Source of the DNA: Dryocola boscaweniae
GTDB lineage: Bacteria; Pseudomonadota; Gammaproteobacteria; Enterobacterales; Enterobacteriaceae
Length of the DNA stretch: 64,000 nt
Assembly: GCF_025215095.1 (NCBI RefSeq)
Contig: NZ_JALHAP010000082.1
Coordinates: 372,001-436,000, forward strand
Direction of reading: 5' to 3'
The notes beneath the pieces are model-generated. The model was not told the DNA's origin, searched no databases, and saw only the letters and a program-made list of their open reading frames with translations. This document shows positions 8,670 to 18,324 of this stretch, piece by piece. The stretch's first letter is position 1; each line of letters begins with the position of its first letter. The translations under genes were made by a program, and so were the position numbers.

Positions 8670-8718
8670 GCTGCGGCGGGCTCTAAGCAAAATATTAACA
8701 ATCCGTTTTCATATTTCC

Positions 8719-8765
8719 TTGAATTATGCGTTCGGGCAGCTTTAAACTAGTTAGATATCTAACTA
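8719..8765 (+). promoter_or_regulatory. Promoter and MarR-type operator of the efflux operon
   Basis: TAGTTAGATATCTAACTA at 8748-8765 is a perfect 18-bp palindrome of the kind bound by MarR/SlyA-type dimers. A possible promoter just before it has -35 TTGAAT (8719-8724) and -10 TAAACT (8743-8748) with an 18-bp spacer, which puts the palindrome over the transcription start. This predicts autorepression by the following MarR gene. Confidence 0.7.
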
Positions 8766-8779
8766 CTGGCCGCCCCGCT

Positions 8780-9211
8780 GTGGATTACGAAAAACTCACC
8801 TTTTCTCACCTGCTCCATCTCACCGCCCATAACTGGCGTCTGGCTGTTAATCGCCGTCTCAAAGACCTCGGCATGAGTCAGGCCAGTTGGGTGGCGGTTT
8901 CGGCTATCGCCAGCAATGAAACGCCGCTTACGCAGAAAGAGCTGGCTCATCAGCTCGGTATTGAGGGCGCAACGCTTGTACCGCTCATTAATCGTCTGGT
9001 CGAACAAAACCTGGTGCAGCGGGTTCTCATTCCTGAAGACAAGCGCGTGCGCTTACTGGTGGCAACCGAACAGGGGCAAGCTCTTTACCAGAAAGTAAAA
9101 GTGGTCGCCGACGAACTGCGCCAGGAAGTGCTGGCTTCAATCAGCGAGGAAGAGCAAGCCCTGACGCGCAACGTGCTCACCCGCCTGCTCAAAGCCACCG
9201 AGGCCAAATAA
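8780..9211 (+). CDS. MarR-family transcriptional regulator of the efflux operon
   Basis: This 143-aa MarR/SlyA-type winged-helix protein has the recognition region ELAHQLGIEGATLVPLINRL and the wing LIPEDKRVRLLVAT. I chose the GTG at 8780 (VDYEKLTFSH). An ATG at 8726 is in frame, but it would put the 18-bp palindrome and the -10 element inside the coding region, and homologues begin close to the first helix. There is no clear ribosome site, so the start is uncertain. The stop overlaps the next gene's ATG by one base (TAATG). It probably represses the whole regulator-MFS-HlyD-outer-membrane operon and is released by a phenolic or other toxic ligand. Confidence 0.9.
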   Translation: MDYEKLTFSHLLHLTAHNWRLAVNRRLKDLGMSQASWVAVSAIASNETPLTQKELAHQLGIEGATLVPLINRLVEQNLVQRVLIPEDKRVRLLVATEQGQALYQKVKVVADELRQEVLASISEEEQALTRNVLTRLLKATEAK

Positions 9212-10863
9212 TGCGCCTCCCGAAACGAGATCCTTATGTTCCAAGGGAGTGGCAGCCGCATGAGAAACCGGCGCTGCTCGGCTCCCCTTCCACTCCGATT
9301 CACCCGACGCACCGACGCATCGCCTACGGCCTGGTTGGCCTGCTGGTATGCCTGACCGGGGCGCTCGGCAACGCGCTGGTTACCGCCAATCTCAATAACT
9401 TACAGGGCACCTTTGCGGCATGGTCTAACGAAATCGCCTGGCTGCCCGCTGTGTATGTGATGACCAACGCCTCCATCAACCTGCTGCTGGTAAAATTCCG
9501 CCAGCAATACGGGCTGCGGGCGTTTACCGAAGGGTTTCTGGTGCTGTATGTGCTGGTGACTTTCTTCCACCTTTTCGTTAACGATCTTAACTCAGCCATT
9601 ATGGTGCGGGCCGCGCACGGCATGGTCAGCGCCGCGCTCAGTTCACTCGGCATTTATTACCAGATTCAGGCGTGGCCCGCTAAGCATCGCCTCAAAGCGT
9701 TAACCATCGGTATTACCGGTTCAGCGCTCGCCATTCCTGTGGCGCGGTTGTTTTCCTCAGAACTTTTGCAGCTTAACGAATGGCGCGGCCTTTATTACTT
9801 CGAACTTGGCCTCGCACTTGTTTCGCTCGCCTGCGTGCTGGCGCTAAAACTGCCGCCAAGCGACCGTAAAAAAGTCTTTGAGAAAAAGGATTTTCTGACG
9901 TTCATCCTGTTTGCCCCGGGCATGGCGCTGCTGTGCGGCGTGCTTTCCCTTGGGCGTATCGACTGGTGGTTCGAAGCGCCGTGGATTGGCTGGTCGCTGG
10001 CAGCAAGCCTGGTGCTTATCGTTGCCGCCATCACCTTTGAACACAATCGCAGTAATCCGCTGTTGAATACGCGCTGGCTTTCAAGCGGCAGTATCGTGCG
10101 GCTTGGGCTTATCATGGTGCTGATTCGTATCGTGCTTGCGGAACAAAACACCGGCGTGATTGGCTATCTGCAGCTTATCGGCCTGCAAAACGAACAGATG
10201 ACCAATCTTGCCTGGTCGATTCTGGCGGGGATTGCCTGTGGAATTATCGCAAGCTGCCTGACGATTGATATGAAGAAGCTGGCGCGGCCGATTGTGATTT
10301 CACTGGTGCTGATGATTGTTGCCTCGCTGATGGACAGCCAGTCCAATAACCTCACCCGCCCGGCACAGCTAATGCTGAGCCAGTTCCTGCTCGGCTTTAG
10401 CAGCGCATTCTTCCTCGCCCCGGCGATGCTCACAGCGATTGGCGGCGTCATTGCCGAACCGCGCAATCTGGTGAGTTTTTCAGTTCTGTTTGGCATGAGC
10501 CAGAATCTTGGCGGGCTGCTGGGTTCCGCTATCCTCGGCACCTTTCAGACCTGGCGTGAGAAATACCACTCCAGCCTGCTGGCCGACCAGCTAACCCTGC
10601 TCAATCCGCTGGTCAACGAGCGGGTCAACCAGTACACCCAGCTCTATAGCAACGTGCTAAATGACAGCACGCTGCTCAATACGCAAGCGTTGTTGCAGTT
10701 GCAAAGCGTTGCCACCAATGAAGCGAACGTGCTTGCTTACAACGATACTTATTTACTGACCGCCGCCATTGCCACCTGCACCCTGCTGTGGATATTTGTG
10801 CGTCTGCTGCGCCTGAAACTGGCGGCCAGAAAACAATTAAAAAACACCATGGAGCTGCAATGA
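9211..10863 (+). CDS. MFS efflux transporter, 14-TM DHA2 type
   Basis: This 550-aa inner-membrane protein has a long cytoplasmic N-tail and about 14 hydrophobic segments, as in EmrB-type drug:H+ antiporters. It includes ITGSALAIPVARLF at about the position of the antiporter motif C and an early NNLQGTFAA segment. With the adjoining HlyD-type adaptor and outer-membrane factor it should form a tripartite pump spanning the envelope. The gene is coupled at both ends (TAATG with the regulator, ATGA with the adaptor). The substrate is unknown; MarR control suggests aromatic acids, uncouplers or drugs. Confidence 0.9.
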   Translation: MRLPKRDPYVPREWQPHEKPALLGSPSTPIHPTHRRIAYGLVGLLVCLTGALGNALVTANLNNLQGTFAAWSNEIAWLPAVYVMTNASINLLLVKFRQQYGLRAFTEGFLVLYVLVTFFHLFVNDLNSAIMVRAAHGMVSAALSSLGIYYQIQAWPAKHRLKALTIGITGSALAIPVARLFSSELLQLNEWRGLYYFELGLALVSLACVLALKLPPSDRKKVFEKKDFLTFILFAPGMALLCGVLSLGRIDWWFEAPWIGWSLAASLVLIVAAITFEHNRSNPLLNTRWLSSGSIVRLGLIMVLIRIVLAEQNTGVIGYLQLIGLQNEQMTNLAWSILAGIACGIIASCLTIDMKKLARPIVISLVLMIVASLMDSQSNNLTRPAQLMLSQFLLGFSSAFFLAPAMLTAIGGVIAEPRNLVSFSVLFGMSQNLGGLLGSAILGTFQTWREKYHSSLLADQLTLLNPLVNERVNQYTQLYSNVLNDSTLLNTQALLQLQSVATNEANVLAYNDTYLLTAAIATCTLLWIFVRLLRLKLAARKQLKNTMELQ

Positions 10864-11942
10864 GCGAACAAGGAACGACTCCGGCACAAACCCCGGAGCA
10901 AAAAAACCTGCGCGTAGTATCAATTTTTAGCGCCGCCGCGATAGGCATCGTTGGCGTGCTGGTCATCCTTTACGCCTGGCAACTGCCTCCCTTCACGCGC
11001 CACGTTGAATCAACGGACAACGCCTATGTGCGCGGCATGACCACATTTATCAGCCCGCAGGTTAACGGGTATATCACCGCGGTAAACGTGCAGGATTTCC
11101 AGTACGTAAAAGCAGGCGACGTGCTGATGACCATCGACGACCGCATCTACAAACAGCGGGTCCATCAGGCCCAGGCGCAGGTGGCGATGAAGCAGGCTGC
11201 GCTTGCCAATAATCAGCAACAACGTCGCAGCGCGGACGCGGTTATTAAGAAAAATGAAGCGGCTTTGAAAAATGCCCAGGCGCAGGGGAAAAAATCCCAG
11301 CTTGATTTGCGTCGCGTCGAAGATTTGACGTCCGACGGTTCCCTCTCCGTTCGTGAACGCGATGCAGCCAGAGCCAGCGCGGCACAGGGCAACGCGGATA
11401 TCGAACAGGCCGCCGCCCAGCTTGAAATGTCCCGCCAGGATCTGCAAACCGTTATCGTTAACCGGGGTTCGCTGGAAGCAGACGTAGAAAACGCAAAAGC
11501 AGCGCTTGAACTTGCGCAAATCGATCTGCAAAACACGCGAATTATTGCCCCTCGCGACGGCCAGCTCGGACAAATTGCCGTGCGCCTCGGCGCTTATGTG
11601 AGCGCAGGAACCAGACTGACCACGTTAGTTCCGCCGGATAACTGGGTTATCGCCAACGTGAAAGAAACGCAGTTGGCGGATATGAAAGTTGGCCAGACGG
11701 TGACCTTCACCGTGGACGCGCTGGCGAACGAGAAATTTAACGGGCGCGTGGAGAGCATCTCTCCGGCAACCGGCGTTGAATTCAGCGCTATATCGCCGGA
11801 CAACGCCAGCGGCAACTTTGTGAAGATCGCTCAGCGTATTCCGGTGCGCATCGAGGTGCTCGGCGAGGCGGATAAACGCAAGCGCCTGCGTCCGGGCATG
11901 TCGGTTCAGGTCCATATCGACACGCGGGAGAAAGACCAATGA
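10860..11942 (+). CDS. HlyD/EmrA-family periplasmic adaptor
   Basis: This 360-aa membrane-fusion protein has one N-terminal membrane anchor (about residues 18-38), a lipoyl/barrel-sandwich part split around a long coiled-coil rich in Ala, Gln and Lys (about 90-210), and the beta-barrel part with NTRIIAPRDGQLGQIAVRLG. The ATG at 10860 overlaps the transporter stop (ATGA). It bridges the inner-membrane MFS pump and the outer-membrane factor encoded next. The single anchor and lack of a lipobox fit EmrA rather than AcrA. Confidence 0.92.
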   Translation: MSEQGTTPAQTPEQKNLRVVSIFSAAAIGIVGVLVILYAWQLPPFTRHVESTDNAYVRGMTTFISPQVNGYITAVNVQDFQYVKAGDVLMTIDDRIYKQRVHQAQAQVAMKQAALANNQQQRRSADAVIKKNEAALKNAQAQGKKSQLDLRRVEDLTSDGSLSVRERDAARASAAQGNADIEQAAAQLEMSRQDLQTVIVNRGSLEADVENAKAALELAQIDLQNTRIIAPRDGQLGQIAVRLGAYVSAGTRLTTLVPPDNWVIANVKETQLADMKVGQTVTFTVDALANEKFNGRVESISPATGVEFSAISPDNASGNFVKIAQRIPVRIEVLGEADKRKRLRPGMSVQVHIDTREKDQ

Positions 11943-13318
11943 GCCCGCTGAAACTTTCCTGCATTGCCGCAGCGCTACTGCTGGCAGGCTGCCATTCCGC
12001 TCAGGTTCAGCAGGCTAAACCGACGCTTGAGATCCCCGCGCAATGGCGTGACCAGGTGGGCCCGGCCTCTTCTGCAGAAGGGTTCTGGTGGCGTAACTTT
12101 CACGATTCGGCGCTCAACGGCTACGTGGATGAAGCCCTGCGTTATAACAGCGATGTGCTGACCGCCCGCGAACGCGTTAATGAATATCAGGCCCGCGTGC
12201 AGGGCGCAGAAGGCGCGCAATGGCCCACGCTTGATGCCGGACTGAATGCGGGCCGCAGCCGCTCGCAGTCCGCCGCAACGGGCTTGCCGACGCATAGCGA
12301 TCTGTACAGAGGTAGCCTGAACGCAAGTTATAACGTCGATTTATGGGGACAGTACAGCAGCGCCACGGAAGCCGCGCAGGCCAGTCTGGAAGCCCAGAAA
12401 GCAGCAGCAGCCGCCGCAAATCTTACCGTTGCTTCATCCGTAGCCGCAGGATACGTCACCCTGCTTTCGCTGGATGAACAATTGAAAGTAACCCAGGCCA
12501 CGCTCACCGCTCGCGAAAATGCGTACAACCTCGCTAAACGCCAGTATGAAGCCGGCTACAGTTCCCGTCTGGAGCTGATGCAGTCGGATTCGGAATACCG
12601 CGCGACGCGCGCGCAAATTCCGCAGCTACAACATCAGATTACCCAGCAGGAAAATGCGCTTAGCGTACTGGTAGGTCAAAATCCTGGCGCGGTGGCGCGC
12701 GGCGGCGAATTTGACCAGCTTACGCCGCTGACTCTTCCCACAGAATTGCCGTCGACGCTGTTAAATCGCCGTCCGGATATCGTCCAGGCCCAAAGAGCGC
12801 TGTTGGCGACCGATGCCACTCTGGCGTCGTCCCGCGCGCAGCTTCTGCCTTCGATTAATCTTGTGGCGAGCGGGAGCCTGCAGGACAGCACGCTTTCGCA
12901 GCTTATCGACAATCCGCTGCGGCTCTGGAGCATCGGCGGCAGTATTCTCGCGCCGTTGTTAAACCGTGAAGCGCTAAACGCGCAGGTTGATGTCGCTATG
13001 TCACAGCGAAACCAGGCGCTTTACGCCTATGAAAAAACGGTGCGCAACGCCTTTAAAGAGGTGAACGACAGTATCGACGCCATTGAACGCTTGCAGGAAC
13101 AGCTCGCGGAACTACAGGAACAGGAACACGTGGCCGAAGAGACGCTGCGAATCGCCCGAAACCGCTATCGCAACGGCTACTCTTCTTATCTGGATGAGCT
13201 GGATGCCCAGCGTACGCTGTTTTCCACGCAGCTCAGCGTAGTGCAGGTGAAAAACAACCTGCTGCTGGCGCAAATCGATCTTTATCGCTCCCTTGGCGGC
13301 GGCTGGCGCGGGTTATAG
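11939..13318 (+). CDS. NodT-family outer-membrane efflux lipoprotein
   Basis: This 459-aa TolC-like outer-membrane factor has a lipoprotein signal MSPLKLSCIAAALLLAGC with the lipobox LAGC, so Cys18 should be acylated. Two repeated coiled-coil/beta halves follow, with LLNRRPDIVQAQRAL in the second half, a motif common in NodT/OprM proteins. The ATG overlaps the adaptor's stop (ATGA). It completes the tripartite pump. REP-like hairpins follow the stop. Confidence 0.93.
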   Translation: MSPLKLSCIAAALLLAGCHSAQVQQAKPTLEIPAQWRDQVGPASSAEGFWWRNFHDSALNGYVDEALRYNSDVLTARERVNEYQARVQGAEGAQWPTLDAGLNAGRSRSQSAATGLPTHSDLYRGSLNASYNVDLWGQYSSATEAAQASLEAQKAAAAAANLTVASSVAAGYVTLLSLDEQLKVTQATLTARENAYNLAKRQYEAGYSSRLELMQSDSEYRATRAQIPQLQHQITQQENALSVLVGQNPGAVARGGEFDQLTPLTLPTELPSTLLNRRPDIVQAQRALLATDATLASSRAQLLPSINLVASGSLQDSTLSQLIDNPLRLWSIGGSILAPLLNREALNAQVDVAMSQRNQALYAYEKTVRNAFKEVNDSIDAIERLQEQLAELQEQEHVAEETLRIARNRYRNGYSSYLDELDAQRTLFSTQLSVVQVKNNLLLAQIDLYRSLGGGWRGL

Positions 13319-13338
13319 CGGCAATATGTGCAGATTAT

Positions 13339-13418
13339 GTCGGGTGGCGCTACGCTTACCCGACCTACAAATCGCATAAATCGTAGAGTGGGTAAGCGCG
13401 GCGCTTACCCGACCTACG
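13339..13418. repeat. REP/BIME-like pair of palindromic units
   Basis: Two palindromic units lie in opposite orientation: GTCGGGT/ACCCGAC (13339-13364) and a stronger one with 10-bp arms GGGTAAGCGC/GCGCTTACCC (13390-13410). Both are followed by CGACCTAC. They fill the 146-bp gap between the convergent efflux operon and hrpA and may stabilise or end transcripts from both sides. Confidence 0.75.
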
Positions 13419-13464
13419 GAGCGATTATGCAGGGTGGAAAAACATCAGCGCCTTCCACCGTTTT

Positions 13465-16400
13465 TTACGCTGTAATCTGATCCATTGCCTGCAGAATACG
13501 CTTATCTGAAATTGGATAAGGCGTACCCAGTTGCTGAGCAAAGAAGCTGACGCGCAGCTCCTCAATCATCCAGCGGATTTCCTGTACGTCTTCGTCTTCG
13601 CGCCGTTTTGGCGGCAGCTTGTTCAGCCATTGCTGCCAGGCCTGCTGCACCTGCTCCACTTTCAGCATCTGTACACGGTCGCGATGCGGATCGATAGCCA
13701 TTTTCTCCAGACGTTTTTCAATGGCCTGCAGGTAGCGCAGCGTGTCGCCAAGGCGTTTATAGCCGTTGCCGGTGACAAAACCCCGGTATACCAGACCGCT
13801 CATTTGCGCTTTCACATCAGACAGGCCAAGCGCCATCGTCATGTCCACGCGCCCTTTCAGCCGTTTATTGATATTGAAAACGGTAGTGAGAATTTGTTCT
13901 ACCTGCTTCGCAATATCCACCACGGCGTCGTTAAGCTCCGCGCGCACCTTCTCATGCAGCGCGGCAAACCCTTCTTCCGTCCATACCGGGCCGCCAGCCT
14001 TGGCAATCAGCTTGTCAACGCCGCAGGAAATGCAGTCGTCAATCAAGTCCAGCACCTTGCCGTACGGGTTAAAGTACAGGCCCAGTTTGGCTTTGTTCGG
14101 CAGTTTTTCATGCAGGTATTTGATGGGCGAAGGAATGTTCAGCAGCAACAGACGGCGTAACCCGCGCCACATCGCCTGCTGTTGTTCAAGCGGGTTATCA
14201 AAGAGCCTGATCGCCACGCTCTCTTTTTCATCAACCAGCGCCGGGAAGGCTTTCATGCGGTAGTTGCCGCGTTTTTGCTCATAGCTTTCCGGCAAGCTGC
14301 CAAAGCTCCAGATATGCAGCCCGCTCTGCTCAATGCCGTCATCGGCGACGGCAGAAAGCGTTTGCTGCACTTTGTCTTTCAGACCGCCTTTCAGCTCGCT
14401 GAGATCTTTGCCTTCTTTGAGCTTTTTATTGTGCTCGTCTACCACGCGGAAGGTCATTTTCAGATGTTCGGGCACCTGATCCCAGTGCCAGTCTTCACGA
14501 TCGATGGTGACGCCAGCCATGCGGCGGAATTCACGCTCTAAACTGTCGAGCAGCGGCAGTTCGAGCGGCGTGGCGCGGCCTAAAAATGCTTCGGCATAGT
14601 TTGGCGCAGGGACGAAGTTGCGGCGCACCGGTTTTGGCAAAGACTTAATTAACGCGATGACCAGTTCACGACGCACGCCCGGTATTTGCCATTCAAATCC
14701 GGCCTCTTCTACCTGATTTAACAGCGGCAGCGGAATATGCACCGTTACGCCATCGGCATCCGCACCCGGCTCGAACTGATAGGTCAGACGCAGCTTAAGA
14801 TTGCCCTGATGCCAGAAGTTCGGGTAGTCAAGCTTGCTCACCTGCTCCGCCCCCTCTTTTATCAGCATGCTCTTTTCAAAATTGAGCAAATCCGGCGTGT
14901 CTTTGCTGACTTTTTTCCACCAGCTATCGAAGTGGCGGGCGGAAATCACGTCGTGGGCGATGCGCTGGTCGTAAAACTCAAACAGCGTGTCGTCGTCCAC
15001 GAGAATGTCGCGGCGGCGGGATTTATGCTCCAGCTCTTCCACTTCATTGCGGAGTTTGAGGTTTTCACGGAAAAACGCATGGCGCGTTTGCCAGTCGCCT
15101 TCAACCAGCGCGTGGCGGATAAACAGCTCCCGGCACAGCGCCGGGTCAATCTGGCTGTAGTTTACGCTGCGCGCGGCAACAATCGGCAGGCCGTAAAGCG
15201 TGACCTTTTCGGTTGCCATTACCGCGCCCTGCGATTTCTCCCAGTGCGGTTCGCTGTATGAGCGTTTGAGCAGATGCTGCGCCAGCGGTTCAACCCATTC
15301 AGGATCGATGCGTGCGGCAATGCGGCCCCACAGGCGGCTGGTTTCCACCAGTTCCGCAACCATCGTCCATTTTGGCGGCTTTTTGAATAAGCCGGAGCCC
15401 GGGAAGATGGAGAAACGAGCGTTACGCGCGCCGGTGTACTCTTGTTTATCGGCATCTTTCTGGCCGATATGGGAAAGCAGGCCGGTAAGCAACGCGCAGT
15501 GAACCGAGCGGAAATCCGCAGGTTCGCTGTTGACCGGCAGGCCCAGCTCTTTGACGACCTGGCGCAACTGGGTGTAGATATCCTGCCATTCGCGCACGCG
15601 CAGGTAGTTGAGGTAATCCGTTTTGCACAGGCGGCGAAACTGGTTCGACGAGAGCGCTTTTTGCTGTTCGCCCAGGTAGTTCCAAAGGTTCACGTAGGCC
15701 AGGAAGTCGGATTCTTTGTCGTGGAAGCGGCGATGTTTTTCATCGGACGCCTGCTGCTTGTCCATCGGGCGTTCGCGCGGGTCCTGAATAGAAAGCGCGG
15801 AGGTGATAATCATCACTTCCCGCACGCAGCCGAATTTCTGCGCTTCGAGCACCATGCGCGCCAGGCGCGGGTCAACTGGCAGTTGGGAAAGCTGGCGGCC
15901 GGAAGGCGTTAATTTGTAAACGCTATGGTCTTCATCGCTGGTAATCGCGCCCAGCTCTTCGAGCAGGCGCACGCCGTCCTGAATATTGCGTTTATCCGGC
16001 GCTTCCACAAACGGAAACGCGGCGATATCCCCAAGGCCAAGCGCGGTCATTTGCAGAATAACGGACGCAAGGTTGGTACGCAGGATTTCCGGGTCGGTAA
16101 ACTCCGGGCGCGACAGAAAATCATCTTCTGAATAAAGACGAATACAGATCCCTTCCGAGACGCGTCCGCAGCGGCCTTTACGTTGATTGGCGGAAGCCTG
16201 AGAAACCGGTTCAATCGGCAGGCGCTGCACTTTGGTGCGGTAGCTGTAGCGGCTAATTCGCGCCGTGCCCGGATCGATGACGTATTTAATGCCCGGCACG
16301 GTAAGCGAGGTTTCCGCCACGTTGGTCGCCAGTACGATGCGGCGGCCAGCGTGGGACTGAAACACGCGGTTTTGCTCGCTGTTCGACAGGCGCGCATATA

Positions 16401-17364
16401 AAGGAAGCACTTCGGTGTGCGGCAGATTCAGCTTATTGAGCGCATCGGCCGTATCGCGAATTTCACGCTCGCCGCTCATAAAGATAAGGATATCCCCTGC
16501 GCTTTCGCGGCCCAGCTCGTCCACGGCGTCGAAAATAGCCTGTAGCTGGTCGCGATCCGTATCGTCCGCATCTTCAACAATCGGGCGGTAGCGCACTTCC
16601 ACCGGATAAGTTCGGCCAGACACTTCGATAATCGGCGCGTTGTTGAAATGACGCGAGAAGCGTTCCGGGTCGATAGTAGCCGAGGTAATAATAATTTTCA
16701 GGTCGGGACGACGCGGCAGAAGTTCGCGCAGGTAACCGAGCAGGAAGTCGATATTCAGGCTGCGTTCGTGCGCTTCATCAATGATGATGGTGTCGTACTG
16801 CATCAGCAGACGATCCTGCTGAATTTCCGCCAGCAGGATGCCGTCGGTCATCAGCTTGACCATGGTATTTTCGCCAACGTGGTCGGTGAAACGCACTTTA
16901 TAACCGACGCAGCCGCCCGGCTCGGTTTGCAGCTCTTCCGCAATGCGATTGGCAACGGTACGCGCCGCCAGACGACGAGGCTGCGTATGGCCGATAAGCC
17001 CTTTTACGCCGCGCCCGAGCTCCATGCAGATTTTAGGCAACTGGGTTGTTTTACCCGAACCCGTTTCCCCGGCGACAATCACCACCTGGTTGTCGCGAAT
17101 GGCTTCCAGAATATCCTGTTTCTTCTGGCTGACCGGCAGGTTTTCCGGATAGGTGATTTCCGGACGCGCCGCTTCGCGCAGCAGAACCTTACCGGCTGCC
17201 GCCTCTATCTCCTGGGCCAGCGCGTCAAACACCGCCTGTTGGGATTCAGGATTTTTCACCTTCTTCGCGCCATGAATGCGGCGAGAAAACCGCTGGCGGT
17301 CGCGCAACATCAGGTTTTCTAAACGGGAAGATAATGAGTTGACTGAAGGTTTTGTATTTTGCAT
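13465..17364 (-). CDS. hrpA: ATP-dependent RNA helicase HrpA
   Basis: This 1299-aa DEAH-box helicase agrees with E. coli HrpA (1300 aa). It has Walker A GETGSGKTTQ, DEAH in IIIDEAHERSLN, the SAT motif, motif VI QRKGRCGRV, then the helicase-associated and OB-fold domains and a long HrpA-specific C-terminal part. HrpA acts in the cytoplasm and resolves stalled or collided ribosomes. I chose ATG 17364 (MQNTKPSVNSL) because homologues begin there; a longer frame to 17469 adds a low-similarity 35-residue extension. It is divergent from azoR with a 207-bp gap. Confidence 0.97.
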   Translation of the reverse strand: MQNTKPSVNSLSSRLENLMLRDRQRFSRRIHGAKKVKNPESQQAVFDALAQEIEAAAGKVLLREAARPEITYPENLPVSQKKQDILEAIRDNQVVIVAGETGSGKTTQLPKICMELGRGVKGLIGHTQPRRLAARTVANRIAEELQTEPGGCVGYKVRFTDHVGENTMVKLMTDGILLAEIQQDRLLMQYDTIIIDEAHERSLNIDFLLGYLRELLPRRPDLKIIITSATIDPERFSRHFNNAPIIEVSGRTYPVEVRYRPIVEDADDTDRDQLQAIFDAVDELGRESAGDILIFMSGEREIRDTADALNKLNLPHTEVLPLYARLSNSEQNRVFQSHAGRRIVLATNVAETSLTVPGIKYVIDPGTARISRYSYRTKVQRLPIEPVSQASANQRKGRCGRVSEGICIRLYSEDDFLSRPEFTDPEILRTNLASVILQMTALGLGDIAAFPFVEAPDKRNIQDGVRLLEELGAITSDEDHSVYKLTPSGRQLSQLPVDPRLARMVLEAQKFGCVREVMIITSALSIQDPRERPMDKQQASDEKHRRFHDKESDFLAYVNLWNYLGEQQKALSSNQFRRLCKTDYLNYLRVREWQDIYTQLRQVVKELGLPVNSEPADFRSVHCALLTGLLSHIGQKDADKQEYTGARNARFSIFPGSGLFKKPPKWTMVAELVETSRLWGRIAARIDPEWVEPLAQHLLKRSYSEPHWEKSQGAVMATEKVTLYGLPIVAARSVNYSQIDPALCRELFIRHALVEGDWQTRHAFFRENLKLRNEVEELEHKSRRRDILVDDDTLFEFYDQRIAHDVISARHFDSWWKKVSKDTPDLLNFEKSMLIKEGAEQVSKLDYPNFWHQGNLKLRLTYQFEPGADADGVTVHIPLPLLNQVEEAGFEWQIPGVRRELVIALIKSLPKPVRRNFVPAPNYAEAFLGRATPLELPLLDSLEREFRRMAGVTIDREDWHWDQVPEHLKMTFRVVDEHNKKLKEGKDLSELKGGLKDKVQQTLSAVADDGIEQSGLHIWSFGSLPESYEQKRGNYRMKAFPALVDEKESVAIRLFDNPLEQQQAMWRGLRRLLLLNIPSPIKYLHEKLPNKAKLGLYFNPYGKVLDLIDDCISCGVDKLIAKAGGPVWTEEGFAALHEKVRAELNDAVVDIAKQVEQILTTVFNINKRLKGRVDMTMALGLSDVKAQMSGLVYRGFVTGNGYKRLGDTLRYLQAIEKRLEKMAIDPHRDRVQMLKVEQVQQAWQQWLNKLPPKRREDEDVQEIRWMIEELRVSFFAQQLGTPYPISDKRILQAMDQITA

Positions 17365-17571
17365 AGCGTCATCGTCATGGCAGAGCACTGCCGGAAAAGT
17401 CTTTTTCGTGAATTGTCCGTAGATTACCACATCGTCTTCCCCGACGCCTTGTTCAATAAAATCGAACATAGAGTTCGATATATTGCGCTATCACTGCAAT
17501 CGGATTGTGAATACAGTAAGTCCCAGCGAACGGGCAATCTGTCCGAATGACCAAAAACAAAGGAATCACCC

Positions 17572-18177
17572 ATGAGCAAAGTATTAGTTCTTAAGTCCAG
17601 CATCCTGGCAGGCTACTCTCAGTCAAATCAACTGTCCGACTATTTTGTTGAACAATGGCGCGAGCAGCACACCGCGGACCAAATCACCGTGCGTGATTTA
17701 GCGGCAAACCCGATTCCTGTGCTGGATGGCGAGCTGGTCGGCGCGCTGCGTCCAGGCGATGCAGCCCTGACGCCACGCCAGCAAGAAGCGCTGGCGCTGT
17801 CTGATGAACTTATCGCCGAGCTGAAAGAGCATGACGTCATCGTGATGGCCGCGCCAATGTATAACTTCAACATTCCTACCCAGTTGAAAAACTATTTTGA
17901 CCTGGTAGCGCGTGCTGGCGTGACCTTCCGCTACACCGAAAAAGGCCCGGAAGGCCTGGTAACCGGTAAACGCGCGGTTGTCCTGACCAGCCGCGGCGGC
18001 ATCCATAAAGATACCCCAAGCGATCTACTGGTTCCTTATCTGAACCTGTTCCTGGGCTTTATCGGTATTACCGACGTGAACTACGTGTTTGCTGAAGGTA
18101 TCGCTTATGGGCCGGAAGTGGCCACTAAAGCGCAAACCGACGCAAAAGCAGCGATCGACAGCATCGTCACTGCTTAA
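17572..18177 (+). CDS. azoR: FMN-dependent NADH:quinone reductase / azoreductase
   Basis: This 201-aa flavodoxin-fold enzyme matches AzoR (AcpD) over its full length. SSILAGYSQSNQLSDYF at residues 9-25 is the phosphate-binding loop for FMN, and MAAPMYNFNIPTQLKNYFD near 95 is the signature isoalloxazine-binding segment. It is a homodimeric cytosolic enzyme that reduces quinones and azo compounds with NADH and protects from thiol and electrophile stress. The ATG follows AAAGGA. A strong intrinsic terminator follows. Confidence 0.97.
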   Translation: MSKVLVLKSSILAGYSQSNQLSDYFVEQWREQHTADQITVRDLAANPIPVLDGELVGALRPGDAALTPRQQEALALSDELIAELKEHDVIVMAAPMYNFNIPTQLKNYFDLVARAGVTFRYTEKGPEGLVTGKRAVVLTSRGGIHKDTPSDLLVPYLNLFLGFIGITDVNYVFAEGIAYGPEVATKAQTDAKAAIDSIVTA

Positions 18178-18196
18178 TTCGCAAAAGACTGACCGG

Positions 18197-18226
18197 GGCG
18201 GCAAAAGCAATTTTGCCGCCTTTTTT
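18197..18226 (+). terminator. Intrinsic terminator of azoR
   Basis: GGCGGCAAAA (18197-18206) pairs perfectly with TTTTGCCGCC (18211-18220) around a GCAA tetraloop and is followed by six T. It ends azoR transcription before the toxin-antitoxin promoter. Confidence 0.92.
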
Positions 18227-18264
18227 ATTCGCCGTAACTGACATCACGCTTAACGCAGCCCTGG

Positions 18265-18294
18265 TTGCTGAAGGGCTAAATAAAGTCTATATTT
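18265..18294 (+). promoter_or_regulatory. Promoter and possible operator of the toxin-antitoxin operon
   Basis: TTGCTG (18265-18270) and TATATT (18288-18293) are separated by exactly 17 bp. The arms AAATA (18278-18282) and TATTT (18290-18294) form an inverted repeat across the -10 region. This is where an antitoxin dimer or the toxin-antitoxin complex would autorepress. Confidence 0.6.
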
Positions 18295-18324
18295 GGTCTT
18301 GACCTCAAAAGGCAGAGTGAATTT

